A DNA stretch of 64,000 nucleotides from Bacteroidales bacterium (GCA_022482545.1 JAKVOZ010000010.1:1-64000); one strand, 5' to 3'. Positions 8,589 to 17,714 are shown, counted from the first letter of the stretch. The notes: generated from the sequence alone by a model not told the origin. Numbers and translations are program-made.

Positions 8589-9701
8589 ATGAAAAAATTA
8601 ACATTATTAGTTCTAACAATGGGACTAACATTAGGAGCATTTGCTCAGATGCCACTTGGAAACAAAATGGTTCAAAAAAACAATGACAAGATTAACATTG
8701 AAAAAATTGCAAGTTTAAAACTTAATCATTCAAATTCAACAAATAATGTTGTTTTGAAATCAGGTAACGGTACAAAAGCAGCAGGTGCAACAATAACAAA
8801 TGATACAAGTTTTTATTATGCACAAGCAGATGCAGTAGTATTAGGTTATACAGTAACTCCAAATAGTGATTGTTCTCATTATATTGTAGCTTCATTACCA
8901 GCAGGTTTAATTGAACAATTAGCAACAGCTAATTCAATGCCAGAAGATTCTGTAATGTTACTAGTACATTCTCAATATGGAATTGGAAAAGATACAACAG
9001 GAGTAGTAACACGTGCTTCAAAGGTAGATCCAGGAACAGATTATACAATATATGTTTTAGCAATAGGAAGTTCTGATATGACTCTTGTAAAGAAAAATAT
9101 TACTTCATACATTGGTGGTGGTACAGGAACAGCACATGCAGACTTAACTGTTAGCGATGTTACTACAACAACAGCTAAAATAAAAGTTGAGATTAACGAT
9201 CAAACAGCATATTATTATTTTGTGGTTGCTCCAAAAGATACATTAGCTGCTCGCAATATGTTGAGTATAGATTCTATACAAGCTTATTGTGAATCAGATC
9301 CTGAATATTATTATTCTGCAATAGAAGGTACAATTGGAAGTCAAACAGCATTAACAACTAATTGCGAATATGTAGCATATGTTTTACCATACAATCACAA
9401 TAAACAATTAGGAACATACACAAACCCTGTTCATTTTACAACAGGTCAATTAGGATTAAATGAAGTTGAAACAGTTTCTACAACAATCTATCCTAATCCA
9501 GCAACAAACAATGTAATGGTTTCATCATTAGCAAGAATAAATAAAATTGAAATGTACAATACATTAGGACAAAACGTTTATTCAAATAAAGTTAATGCAA
9601 ATGGAGTAAATGTAAATGTTTCAAATCTAAAACAAGGAACATATATAGTTAAGGTTTATACAAACAATAGCGTTGTAACAAAAAAATTAACTGTTAAATA
9701 A
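8589..9701 (+). CDS. T9SS type A sorting-domain protein with fibronectin-like repeats
   Basis: 370 residues with signal peptide KLTLLVLTMGLTLGAFAQ. Two beta-sandwich-like stretches follow, each with a phrase of the kind VDPGTDYTIYVLAIGS or TTNCEYVAYVLPYNHN, reminiscent of fibronectin type III. The last about 75 residues form a T9SS sorting domain (STTIYPNPATNNVMV, IEMYNTLGQNVYS, LKQGTYIVKVYTNN, ending KKLTVK). It is presumably exported across the outer membrane and anchored or released. It is a single gene with its own promoter and terminator, transcribed away from the two adhesin-like genes. Specific function unknown. Confidence 0.85.
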   Translation: MKKLTLLVLTMGLTLGAFAQMPLGNKMVQKNNDKINIEKIASLKLNHSNSTNNVVLKSGNGTKAAGATITNDTSFYYAQADAVVLGYTVTPNSDCSHYIVASLPAGLIEQLATANSMPEDSVMLLVHSQYGIGKDTTGVVTRASKVDPGTDYTIYVLAIGSSDMTLVKKNITSYIGGGTGTAHADLTVSDVTTTTAKIKVEINDQTAYYYFVVAPKDTLAARNMLSIDSIQAYCESDPEYYYSAIEGTIGSQTALTTNCEYVAYVLPYNHNKQLGTYTNPVHFTTGQLGLNEVETVSTTIYPNPATNNVMVSSLARINKIEMYNTLGQNVYSNKVNANGVNVNVSNLKQGTYIVKVYTNNSVVTKKLTVK

Positions 9702-9724
9702 TTTATAAAATAATAAAAAACAGA

Positions 9725-9755
9725 AGAGGATTGAGTTGTCAGTCCTCTTTTTTTT
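9725..9755 (+). terminator. Terminator of the T9SS substrate gene
   Basis: AGAGGATT and AGTCCTCT pair over 8 bp with one G-T wobble and are followed by a run of T. The hairpin sits about 25 bp after the stop codon and abuts the argS promoter. Confidence 0.8.
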
Positions 9756-9756
9756 A

Positions 9757-9764
9757 TATCTTTG
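9757..9764 (+). promoter_or_regulatory. -7 promoter element for argS
   Basis: TATCTTTG matches TAnnTTTG. TTG at 9736-9738, inside the preceding terminator hairpin, is correctly spaced for the -33 element. The predicted leader is only about 20-25 nt. Confidence 0.65.
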
Positions 9765-9792
9765 CAAAAATCTAACAAAAATATAGAAAGAT

Positions 9793-11583
9793 ATGATAGA
9801 AGAATTGTTACAAAGAGCAATTAAAAAAGCTTTATTTACATTATATAATATAGATACAGAAGAAAAAGAGATTGTATTGAGTTCAACAAAGAAAGAATTT
9901 GAAGGAGATTTTACATTAGTTGTTTTTCCATATCTAAAACAAGCAAAGAAAAAACCAGAAGATTTAGCAAAAGAAATAGGAGAAGAGGTTGTAAAAGAAA
10001 TTCCTTATATAGCGAGTTATAATGTTATTAAAGGATTCTTGAATTTTTCTTTGGATAAAAACTTTTGGATAGAATTTCTTAATAAGAATAAGAGCAATGA
10101 AACTTTTGGTTATCATGCAATATGTAGTGATAAACCAATAGTTATTGAGTACTCATCACCAAATACCAACAAACCATTGCATCTTGGACATATAAGAAAC
10201 AATTTATTAGGTTGGTCTGTTGCGGAGATATTGAAAGCAAATGGTTATGCGGTAAAGAAAGTTAATCTTGTTAATGATAGAGGAGTTCATATTTGTAAGA
10301 GTATGATAGCATGGCAAATGTTTGCAAATGGAGAAACACCACAAACAAATAATGAAAAAGGCGACCATTTAGTTGGAAAGTATTATGTTTTGTTTGATAA
10401 AGAATATAAGAAAGAGGTAAAAGAACTTGTAGATAAAGGTGTAGATGAAAAAATAGCAGAACAAGAAGTCCCAATAATGAAACAAGCACAGCAAATGTTA
10501 GTTAAATGGGAGAATAAAGATAAAGATGTTAGGGATTTGTGGCAAACAATGAATGGTTGGGTTTATGAAGGATTTGATAAGACATACAATCGTCTTGGAG
10601 TAGATTTTGATAAGGTTTATTATGAGTCAAACACATATTTGCTTGGAAAGAATTTAGTTAATGAAGGATTAGAAAAGGGAGTGTTTTTCAAAAAAGAAGA
10701 TGGTTCGGTTTGGATAGATTTAACAGAAGAAGGACTTGATGAAAAACTTTTATTGAGAAAAGATGGAACAAGTGTTTATATGACACAAGACCTTGGTACG
10801 GCATGTTTGCGTCATAATGATTTTGGTTCAGATAATCTTATCTATGTTGTTGGTAATGAACAAAATTATCATTTTCAAGTATTAAAAAAAGTTTTAGAAA
10901 AACTTGGATTTGATTGGGCAAAGAATATATATCATCTTTCTTATGGAATGGTGGAATTGCCAAACGGAAAGATGAAGTCAAGAGAAGGAACGGTTGTTGA
11001 TGCAGATGATTTGATGCAAGAGATGTATGAACAAGCAAAAACACAGACTCTTGAACATGGTAAGAATGATTTTCCTGAACAAGAAGCAGATAAACTATAT
11101 AATACACTTTCTCTTGGTGCTTTGAAATATTTTATTCTTAAAGTTGATCCAACAAAGAATATGTTATTCAATCCAGCAGAGAGTATAGATTTTAATGGAA
11201 ATACAGGACCTTTTATTCAATACACGTATGCAAGAATATCTTCTATTGTTAGAAAAGCAATGCAAGAAAAGAATATTGACGCAAAGACAATAAAGATAAG
11301 TGAAAAGATAACGTTAAATGATAAAGAAATGGATATAATAAAGACTATTTATTCATTCGCTGACGTTATTAAAGAAGCAGGAAGAAATTATTCTCCGGCA
11401 ACGATAGCAAATTATGCTTTTTTGCTTGCTAAACAGTTTAATGCTTTCTATCAAGACAATTCAATATTAAAAGAAACAAATGAAGATGTTATGATAGAAA
11501 GAATTTGTTTAACATATTTTTCTGGTCAAGTAATAAAGAAGGCTATGCACTTGCTTGGGATAGATGTTCCAAATAGAATGTAA
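9793..11583 (+). CDS. argS: Arginyl-tRNA synthetase
   Basis: Class I aminoacyl-tRNA synthetase charging tRNA-Arg. It has the N-terminal additional domain (about residues 1-100), then EYSSPNTNKPLHLGHIRNN with the HIGH-type HLGH near residue 131. A KMSKS-like GKMKSREGT lies near 393, and the anticodon-binding domain ends in the typical LLGIDVPNRM. The 596-residue length is standard. It has its own promoter, and clpS follows 24 bp downstream, probably on the same transcript. Confidence 0.97.
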   Translation: MIEELLQRAIKKALFTLYNIDTEEKEIVLSSTKKEFEGDFTLVVFPYLKQAKKKPEDLAKEIGEEVVKEIPYIASYNVIKGFLNFSLDKNFWIEFLNKNKSNETFGYHAICSDKPIVIEYSSPNTNKPLHLGHIRNNLLGWSVAEILKANGYAVKKVNLVNDRGVHICKSMIAWQMFANGETPQTNNEKGDHLVGKYYVLFDKEYKKEVKELVDKGVDEKIAEQEVPIMKQAQQMLVKWENKDKDVRDLWQTMNGWVYEGFDKTYNRLGVDFDKVYYESNTYLLGKNLVNEGLEKGVFFKKEDGSVWIDLTEEGLDEKLLLRKDGTSVYMTQDLGTACLRHNDFGSDNLIYVVGNEQNYHFQVLKKVLEKLGFDWAKNIYHLSYGMVELPNGKMKSREGTVVDADDLMQEMYEQAKTQTLEHGKNDFPEQEADKLYNTLSLGALKYFILKVDPTKNMLFNPAESIDFNGNTGPFIQYTYARISSIVRKAMQEKNIDAKTIKISEKITLNDKEMDIIKTIYSFADVIKEAGRNYSPATIANYAFLLAKQFNAFYQDNSILKETNEDVMIERICLTYFSGQVIKKAMHLLGIDVPNRM

Positions 11584-11607
11584 AATAGGATTAAATATAA
11601 AAAGACT

Positions 11608-11892
11608 ATGAATAATAATAAAAGTAGAAGTGAAGAAGAAGGTGTAGGTTGTTTAGATGCAGTTGAAGAAGGGGGTAATGAACTTATTGTATATAATGAT
11701 GATTACCATACTTTTGATTTTGTGATAGATTGTCTTATCACAATATGCAAACTTAGTCAGCAACAAGCAATCACTTGTACTAATATTATTCATTATAAAG
11801 GACTTTGTGCAGTAAAACATGGTTCTTTTGATTCTCTTTTGCCTATGTGTGAGAAGTTGGAAGAAAAAGAACTTAAAGTAGAAATTAGATAA
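11608..11892 (+). CDS. clpS: ATP-dependent Clp protease adaptor ClpS
   Basis: 94 residues. ClpS delivers N-degron substrates to ClpAP/ClpCP. The core motif VYNDDYHTFDFVIDCL corresponds to the conserved NDD(Y/F)xxxxFV element. Further on, KGLCAVKHGSFDSLLPMCEKL matches the conserved C-terminal half (normally xGxAxxxxGxxExA). The N-terminal about 25 residues are acidic and variable as usual. It is probably co-transcribed with argS. A GC-rich hairpin repeat follows directly after the stop. Confidence 0.9.
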   Translation: MNNNKSRSEEEGVGCLDAVEEGGNELIVYNDDYHTFDFVIDCLITICKLSQQQAITCTNIIHYKGLCAVKHGSFDSLLPMCEKLEEKELKVEIR

Positions 11893-11943
11893 GCCATAAC
11901 CGTGGTCGGTAGCCAATGACAGGGATTAATCCTAACGGAAGGC
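11893..11943 (-). repeat. GC-rich mini-hairpin repeat, single copy
   Basis: This 51-bp block is far more GC-rich than its surroundings. Read on the minus strand it contains three small inverted repeats that also occur at 16721-16866: a TCCGTTAGGA unit, a GTCATTGGCTACCGAC unit (arms GTC..GAC extended imperfectly) and a CCACGGTTATGG unit. It lies immediately behind the clpS stop codon and may also act as a transcript-end structure. Confidence 0.7.
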
Positions 11944-11999
11944 TAAAATAAGTTAAAAGTGAAAAATAAACAATAAACAATCAAAAATAAAAAGAAACG

Positions 12000-12464
12000 A
12001 TGGATTTAGTATTTATAATAATATTACTTGTATTAGGAATGGGGTTAATAGTTTTAGAACTTGTTGCTATTCCTGGCACAACAATAAGTGGTATAAGCGG
12101 ACTTGGATTAACAATATATGGTATATATCAAGTGTTTATTGAGTATGGCGCTCATTGGGGAATAAGTATATCATTGTTTGATTTAATTCTTTGTGTGTTA
12201 TTGCTTATTTATTCTTTAAGGTCAAAGACATGGAAACGTTTTGCTCAAAAAGAAGAGATAACAAGTAAGATGAATGTTGTTAAGCATCAAATAAAAGTTG
12301 GAGATAAAGGTGTTTCAATAACAAGACTTGCTCCAATGGGCATTGCAATGATAAATGATGAAAGAGTAGAGGTTTTTACTTCAACATCTTATGTAGATCC
12401 CAATACAACTCTTGTTGTAGAACAAGTAGAAGGTAATAAGATAAGAGTGAAAGTAAGTGAATAG
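12000..12464 (+). CDS. NfeD-family membrane protein (short form)
   Basis: 154 residues with transmembrane segments at about 3-27, 30-47 and 55-75, followed by a soluble OB-fold-like tail. The tail begins GDKGVSITRLAPMGIAMIND and ends EQVEGNKIRVKV, the NfeD C-terminal domain pattern. NfeD proteins partner flotillin-like proteins in membrane microdomains, and floA follows 36 bp downstream, which supports the call. It lacks the N-terminal ClpP-like protease domain of the long NfeD class. Confidence 0.88.
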   Translation: MDLVFIIILLVLGMGLIVLELVAIPGTTISGISGLGLTIYGIYQVFIEYGAHWGISISLFDLILCVLLLIYSLRSKTWKRFAQKEEITSKMNVVKHQIKVGDKGVSITRLAPMGIAMINDERVEVFTSTSYVDPNTTLVVEQVEGNKIRVKVSE

Positions 12465-12500
12465 TGAAAAGTTAATAATAATAAAAAAATAAAAAAAATT

Positions 12501-13478
12501 ATGAGTATTACAGCAATTAGCATTTTAGTAGTATTATGTATAATAGTACTTTTTGTGTTTCTTTACCTTGTACCGGTAAATCTTTGGTTTCAATGCGTAC
12601 TTAATAGCGTAAGGATTTCACTTTTACAATTAATGTTTATGCGTTGGAGAAAAGTGCCACCAGCAGTTATTGTTAATGCAATGATTAATTCAAAGAAGGC
12701 TGGATTAAATCTTTCTCCTGACCTTTTGGAAGCACATTATCTTGCAGGAGGACACGTACAAAGAGTGGTTAATGCCCTTATCTCTGCTGATAAAGCAAAC
12801 ATTAATTTGGATTTTAAAGCAGCAACAGCCATAGACCTTGCAGGAAGAGATGTTTTTGAAGCAGTGCAGATGTCAGTTAATCCAAAAGTTATAGACACGC
12901 CTTCTGTTGCAGCAGTAGCAAGAAATGGTATTCAACTAATTGTCAAAGCAAGAGTAACCGTTAGAGCAAGTATTAATCAACTTGTAGGAGGAGCAGGAGA
13001 AGAAACAGTATTAGCCCGTGTTGGAGAAGGTATTGTTACAAGTATAGGTAGTGCAGAAAGCCATGCTTATGTGTTGGAAAATCCAGATTCTATTTCAAAA
13101 CTTGTTCTTTCAAAAGGATTGGATACAGGGACAGCCTTTGAGATATTAAGTATAGATATAGCAGATATAGATGTAGGAAAGAATATAGGAGCACAGTTGC
13201 AGATGGACCAAGCTAATGCTGATAAGAACATAGCACAAGCCAAGGCGGAGGAAAGACGTGCAATGGCAATAGCAGCAGAACAAGAGATGAAAGCCAAAGC
13301 ACAAGAGATGAGAGCCAAAGTGATAGAGTCTGAAGCACAAGTACCTCTTGCAATGGCAGAAGCCTTCCGCAGTGGTAATCTTGGCATAATGGATTATTAT
13401 CGTATGAAGAACATACAAGCCGACACAGATATGAGAGAATCAATATCTAAACCAGAGAATAACACTGTTGTGAAATAA
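12501..13478 (+). CDS. floA: Flotillin-like protein FloA
   Basis: 325 residues. One N-terminal hydrophobic segment ([20 protein letters not shown]) is followed by the FloA/YqfA (former UPF0365) signature region [18 protein letters not shown]. Next come a PHB-type domain ([19 protein letters not shown]) and an Ala/Glu/Met-rich coiled coil (about residues 225-300). FloA scaffolds functional membrane microdomains. It forms the usual nfeD-floA pair. A weak palindrome with T tract follows the stop. Confidence 0.95.
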   Translation: MSITAISILVVLCIIVLFVFLYLVPVNLWFQCVLNSVRISLLQLMFMRWRKVPPAVIVNAMINSKKAGLNLSPDLLEAHYLAGGHVQRVVNALISADKANINLDFKAATAIDLAGRDVFEAVQMSVNPKVIDTPSVAAVARNGIQLIVKARVTVRASINQLVGGAGEETVLARVGEGIVTSIGSAESHAYVLENPDSISKLVLSKGLDTGTAFEILSIDIADIDVGKNIGAQLQMDQANADKNIAQAKAEERRAMAIAAEQEMKAKAQEMRAKVIESEAQVPLAMAEAFRSGNLGIMDYYRMKNIQADTDMRESISKPENNTVVK

Positions 13479-13481
13479 GAG

Positions 13482-13518
13482 AATAAAACAAATAAAATTA
13501 TTTCTTCGTTTTATTTTT
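13482..13518 (+). terminator. Weak terminator-like hairpin after floA
   Basis: AATAAAAC (13482-13489) and GTTTTATT (13508-13515) form an 8-bp AT-rich stem with an 18-nt loop followed by T residues. It is correctly placed a few bases after the floA stop but thermodynamically weak. Confidence 0.4.
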
Positions 13519-13649
13519 ATCTTATATATATTGTTTTGTTTTAATCTAATATGTATTTGCTTTGTAGTATTGAAAATAAAGATAATTAAAATAAACAATA
13601 ATATATTCTTGTTTTGAGTTAATAAAAATAAGAAGAGATAAAATCATCT

Positions 13650-16433
13650 ATGAAGACTAACAACGATAATAATATAATATTAAAAGGAGTAAGGGTAAAT
13701 AATTTAAAGAACATTAGCCTTTCTATTCCACAAAACAAACTAATTGTAATAACAGGAGTAAGTGGTAGTGGTAAGAGTTCGCTGGCTTTTGATACTCTTT
13801 TTGAAGAAGGTCAAAGAAGATATGTTGAAAGCCTTTCTTCTTATGCGCGTCAGTTTCTTGGTAAAATGAAAAAACCAGAGATGGATAGTATTATTGGTGT
13901 TCCTCCTGCAATAGCAGTTCAGCAAAGAACAATGAATCGTAATCCGAGAAGTACTGTCGGAACTACAACAGAAATATATGAATATTTGAAACTATTATAT
14001 ACTAAAATAGGAAGAACATATTCTCCAATATCTGGTAAAGAGGTTAAAAGAGATTCAGTATCTAATGTTGTAGATTGTATTCTTAGAGATTATAAAGATA
14101 AGAAAGTATATATTCTTTGTCCTATTGTTATGACGGAGAATGAGAAATATACAGAGAGATTGAATGTTCTTTTGCAGATAGGATACACACGCTTATTCAA
14201 AGATTCAAAGGTGATAAACATAGAAGATGCTTTGAAAACGAAAGGATTGAAAGCAAATAAGAATACGTTTGTTTTGGTTGATAGGCTTACTGTTAAACAA
14301 GATGATGAGCAAACATATCTAAGATTGAGTGAGAGTGTGCATACGGCGTTCAATGAAAGTAATGGAGATTGTGTAGTTTGGAGTGAAGAAAAGACAGATA
14401 GTTTTTCTAATCGTTTTGAAATAGATGGTATGTTGTTTGTTAAACCATCGGAGAATTTCTTTTCATTTAATAATATATATGGTGCTTGTGATAGATGCAA
14501 AGGGTTGGGAGTGATAGAAGATATAAGTGAAGACCTTGTGATAACAAAACCATATTTGTCTGTTTTTGAAGGTTGTGTGAATTGTTGGCGTGGTGAGATA
14601 TTGAAGAAGTTTAAAGATGATTTTATTGCAAAAGCATATAACAAGTTTCCTGTTCATAAGCCATATAATGAATTAACACAAGAACAAAAAGATTTTCTTT
14701 GGAATGGAGATGAGAAAGTTGTTGGGATAAATAAGTTCTTTACCATGGTAAGGAAAGAGAGTTATAAGATTCAGTTTCGTATTCTATTGTCAAGATATAC
14801 AGGCAGAACGATATGTCCTGATTGCCATGGAACAAGATTAAGAAAAGATGTGTCTTATGTTAAGATTAATGATAAAAGCATTGTTGATTTGCTTCTTATG
14901 CCTATTGATGAGTTGTTGCCATTCTTTGAGAATATTAAACTTAATGAATATGAGAATAAGGCAAGTGAAAGAATAATTAAAGAGATTAAGAGTCGTTTGA
15001 ATTATTTGCTTGAAGTAGGTTTAGGATACCTTACACTTAATCGTCAATCATCAACATTGTCAGGAGGAGAGAGTCAAAGAATAGTTCTTGCAACAAGTAT
15101 AGGTAGTCCTTTGATTGGTAGTATGTATATATTAGATGAGCCAACGATAGGGTTGCATAGTATTGATACAGATAGGTTGATAAATGTTTTGAAAGAACTT
15201 AGAGATGAAGGCAACACTGTTATTGTGGTAGAGCATGATGAAGAAGTAATAAAGAATGCAGATTATATAATAGATATAGGACCATATGCAGGAAAGAATG
15301 GAGGTAATGTTGTTTTTCAGGGAACATACGATGAACTGATAAAAGACAAACATTCACTAACAGCACAATATCTTAGAAATGAAAAATTTATTAATCTACC
15401 AGATTTTCATCGTAAGAGTAAAGAATATCTTGAAATAGATAACATATATGAGAACAATATACAAGGGGCAAAGTTTCATCTTCCGTTGAATATGAAAGTT
15501 GTTGTTTGTGGAGTTAGTGGTAGTGGGAAGACAACAATAGTAAGCAGAGTTTTTCTTAATGCGTTGCGTTCATATCTTGGAACGAATATAGATTATATAC
15601 CAAAGTGTTCAGAACTTAAAGGCTCTTTGTCATTGATAAAACGAGTTGAGATGGTAGATCAGAACCCTATTGGTAAGAGTAGTCGTAGTAATCCAGTATC
15701 ATATATTGGTGCTTTTGATGATATACGTAATCTTTTTGCGGAACAACCATTAGCCAAGACAAGAGGATATAGTGCAGGATTTTTTTCATTTAACGTAGAA
15801 GGTGGGCGATGTGAAGTATGTAAAGGAGAAGGAACGGTAACAATATCAATGCAGTTTATGGCAGATGTAACCTTGCCTTGTGAAGAATGTAATGGCAAAC
15901 GTTATAAAGAAGATGCTTTGGAGGTGAAATATAAAGATAAGAACATCTACGATATATTAAATATGACAATAGATGAGGCGGTAGATTTGTTTTCGCAAGA
16001 TAAGACAACACTTACAGATAAGATAACTAATAAACTGCTCACTCTTCAAAAGGTAGGCTTAGGATATTTGCAGATGGGACAACCTTCATCAACAGTTTCT
16101 GGTGGAGAGGCACAAAGAATAAAACTTGCATATTTTCTTTCAAAAGGCACATCGCAGGATAAGACCTTGTTTATCTTTGATGAGCCAACGACAGGACTTC
16201 ATTTTGATGATATAAATAAGTTGAATAATAGTTTTGATGAACTTATAAGATTGGGACATTCTGTGCTAATAATAGAGCACCATATGGACATAATAAAGAC
16301 AGCGGACTATTTGATAGAACTTGGATATGGTGGAGGAAAGAAAGGCGGAAAGATAATCTTTGAAGGCACGCCCGAAGAGTTGGTAAAGAATAAGAAAAGT
16401 CCAACAGCAAGGTTCTTGAAAGAAAAAATATAA
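13650..16433 (+). CDS. uvrA: UvrA-type excinuclease ABC ATPase (class lacking the first zinc-finger Cys pair)
   Basis: 927 residues with the tandem ABC architecture of UvrA, the damage-sensing ATPase of nucleotide excision repair. Walker A motifs are GVSGSGKSSLAFDT (about residue 35) and GVSGSGKTT (about 620). ABC signatures are LSGGESQR and VSGGEAQR, and CxxC pairs lie around CPDCHGTRL, CEVCKGEGT and CEECNGKRY. In the first zinc-finger module only CDRC remains before GLGVIED. The upstream pair expected before FSFNN is replaced by RFEIDGMLFVKPSENF. I recall this as a feature of a second UvrA class common in Bacteroidetes, so it may be the paralogue rather than the main UvrA. It is convergent with the next gene, 7 bp apart. 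Confidence 0.92.
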   Translation: MKTNNDNNIILKGVRVNNLKNISLSIPQNKLIVITGVSGSGKSSLAFDTLFEEGQRRYVESLSSYARQFLGKMKKPEMDSIIGVPPAIAVQQRTMNRNPRSTVGTTTEIYEYLKLLYTKIGRTYSPISGKEVKRDSVSNVVDCILRDYKDKKVYILCPIVMTENEKYTERLNVLLQIGYTRLFKDSKVINIEDALKTKGLKANKNTFVLVDRLTVKQDDEQTYLRLSESVHTAFNESNGDCVVWSEEKTDSFSNRFEIDGMLFVKPSENFFSFNNIYGACDRCKGLGVIEDISEDLVITKPYLSVFEGCVNCWRGEILKKFKDDFIAKAYNKFPVHKPYNELTQEQKDFLWNGDEKVVGINKFFTMVRKESYKIQFRILLSRYTGRTICPDCHGTRLRKDVSYVKINDKSIVDLLLMPIDELLPFFENIKLNEYENKASERIIKEIKSRLNYLLEVGLGYLTLNRQSSTLSGGESQRIVLATSIGSPLIGSMYILDEPTIGLHSIDTDRLINVLKELRDEGNTVIVVEHDEEVIKNADYIIDIGPYAGKNGGNVVFQGTYDELIKDKHSLTAQYLRNEKFINLPDFHRKSKEYLEIDNIYENNIQGAKFHLPLNMKVVVCGVSGSGKTTIVSRVFLNALRSYLGTNIDYIPKCSELKGSLSLIKRVEMVDQNPIGKSSRSNPVSYIGAFDDIRNLFAEQPLAKTRGYSAGFFSFNVEGGRCEVCKGEGTVTISMQFMADVTLPCEECNGKRYKEDALEVKYKDKNIYDILNMTIDEAVDLFSQDKTTLTDKITNKLLTLQKVGLGYLQMGQPSSTVSGGEAQRIKLAYFLSKGTSQDKTLFIFDEPTTGLHFDDINKLNNSFDELIRLGHSVLIIEHHMDIIKTADYLIELGYGGGKKGGKIIFEGTPEELVKNKKSPTARFLKEKI

Positions 16434-16440
16434 TAATTAT

Positions 16441-16638
16441 TTATTTTTCATTAGGAGTATCATCATCAGTGTTTTCATCATCAGTATTTTCATCTTTGAA
16501 GATGTGAGGGTTCTCTTTTTTGAACTTGTCTTTAAAGTTGTTTAATCGTCTTTGCTGAATCTTTGGAATGATGAAAGACGTTGAAAGACGATACACAAGA
16601 TATATCACTATTAATATTGCTATTGCATTTGTTATCAT
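16441..16638 (-). CDS. Small single-pass membrane protein, hypothetical
   Basis: 65 residues. An N-terminal hydrophobic segment (ITNAIAILIVIYLVYRL) is followed by a basic stretch (KIQQRRLNNFKDKFKKE) and an acidic tail built from a short duplicated unit (DENTDDENTDDD). The arrangement resembles small Bacteroidetes DUF4834-like proteins, but the similarity is only general. It is separated from the upstream Usp-like gene by a GC-rich repeat array and is convergent with uvrA. Coding status is supported by the clean membrane/charge pattern, not by a recognised family. Confidence 0.6.
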   Translation of the reverse strand: MITNAIAILIVIYLVYRLSTSFIIPKIQQRRLNNFKDKFKKENPHIFKDENTDDENTDDDTPNEK

Positions 16639-16720
16639 ATTTTTGTTGTTTTGTTTAAAAGCCCTTAGTGCCCTTAATATCTCTAATTTTAACTATTATA
16701 TTTGTTCTTCCATGCCTTCC

Positions 16721-16866
16721 GTTAGGACAAACTCCCCGCCACGGTTGTGGCATCCCCGCCACGGTTGTGGTTACCGACCACGCTTCCGTAGGATAGAATC
16801 CCCGCCACGGTTGTGGCATCCCTGTCGGTGGCTACCGACTATAATCCCTGTCGGTGGTTACCGACC
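16721..16866 (+). repeat. Tandem array of GC-rich mini-hairpin repeats
   Basis: Three exact copies of CCCCGCCACGGTTGTGG lie at 16734-16750, 16754-16770 and 16800-16816. Two copies of TCCCTGTCGGTGG(C/T)TACCGAC lie at 16819-16839 and 16845-16865. TCCGTTAGGA and TCCGTAGGA units are also present. Each unit is a tiny hairpin (CCAC/GTGG, GTCGGT/ACCGAC, TCC/GGA). The array is strongly GC-rich in an AT-rich genome, fills most of the gap between two leftward genes and touches the stop codon of the Usp-like gene. An inverted single copy lies at 11893-11943. It does not look coding. Confidence 0.85.
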
Positions 16867-17714
16867 TACTCGCACATTATGAAAAGGTCATCTCTTGGGT
16901 TAAGGAAAAGTATTGGGGAGTATTGTAGTTTTTTCATTGCTTTCTTTTCAGGCAGACCGGTAAAAAGTTCTATTATGCTTTTGTTTTTTGTTGTCTGGAA
17001 AATGCAAAGGGAAGAAGAGTTTTGTTTGGCATAAGACATTGCTTGTGAGTCTAAATCTTTTCGTGAGAGAGTGTGAGCGTTGAGTGTCTGTATGTTAAAT
17101 TTGCGGAACATCTTGCGAGCAAAACCAATGTTAAGATTAAGTTGTTTTTGAAGATAGACGTCTTTGTAGCGATGATAGAAGATAACTATTCTGCTGTTGG
17201 CAAAACGTCCGAAGTATGAAGCCCATAGCACTTTTTCTTTTGCTTCTTTGAGAGCATTCATTGAAAGGATAACATCATCAAAAGGTTTTATAGAGTATTT
17301 TGTAGAGAAAAGAAAATAAGCAAGACGAGAGGTGTAGAAGTTTTTTGTTATGTTGTTTATAGATAAAGGGTTAGATGAAGAATTGTTTGAAGAATCTACT
17401 TGACTAATAATCATCACGCCATTAAGTAAATCACCAACATTGTGAATAATATCTTTTGTCTTACCATTTATTGCACAATAAGAATGAATGTAAGGTAAAG
17501 AAATAGAGTCGTTTATTTGTTTCAGTTTATCTTGTGCATTATCTATTGAAATATCTGTGTATTTCTTATCGCAAACAAATAAGAGAATAAGACCTTTTTT
17601 GAGCATAGTAGAGAACTGTGTTGCCCAAAGGATAGTAGTATTAGTGTCGTCTAAGTTAGTTAGATAAGCAATAATGAACTGGTCTCTATATTCGCCTTTT
17701 TTATATTGATGCAT
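16866..17714 (-). CDS. Tandem universal-stress-protein-like protein
   Basis: 282 residues without signal peptide or membrane segment. Two alpha/beta halves are visible: residues of about 10-145 (FIIAYLTNLDDTNTTILWA..., LILLFVCDKK) and 155-275 (DVILSMNALKEAKEKVLWA..., SRIVIFYHRYKD, SLCIFQTTKNKSIIELFTGL, ending SPILFLNPRD). This is the layout of two UspA-type domains with the usual closing beta strand before the end. The ATP-binding GxxGxxxxxxxxGS motif is not clear, so nucleotide binding is doubtful. The start overlaps the rhomboid stop by one base (TAATG), indicating translational coupling. The stop codon abuts the GC-rich repeat array. Confidence 0.65.
   Translation of the reverse strand: MHQYKKGEYRDQFIIAYLTNLDDTNTTILWATQFSTMLKKGLILLFVCDKKYTDISIDNAQDKLKQINDSISLPYIHSYCAINGKTKDIIHNVGDLLNGVMIISQVDSSNNSSSNPLSINNITKNFYTSRLAYFLFSTKYSIKPFDDVILSMNALKEAKEKVLWASYFGRFANSRIVIFYHRYKDVYLQKQLNLNIGFARKMFRKFNIQTLNAHTLSRKDLDSQAMSYAKQNSSSLCIFQTTKNKSIIELFTGLPEKKAMKKLQYSPILFLNPRDDLFIMCE

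Noticed and set aside
13067-13387. Antisense ORFs across the floA coiled coil
   Set aside because: They mirror the Ala/Glu-rich repeat of FloA; coding evidence for floA is strong.
14090-14644. 184-codon antisense ORF inside uvrA
   Set aside because: Shadow of the uvrA reading frame; low-complexity composition and no promoter or family features.
16721-16866. CRISPR array
   Set aside because: Repeat units are 17-21 bp hairpins with 3-30-bp irregular spacing, no unique spacers of constant length and no cas genes nearby.
16568-16882. Rightward ORF running through the GC-rich repeat array, with a repetitive Pro/Arg/His-rich translation
   Set aside because: The repetitiveness comes from the DNA repeats; the ORF lies antisense to the small membrane-protein gene and has no initiation context, so it is not considered coding.
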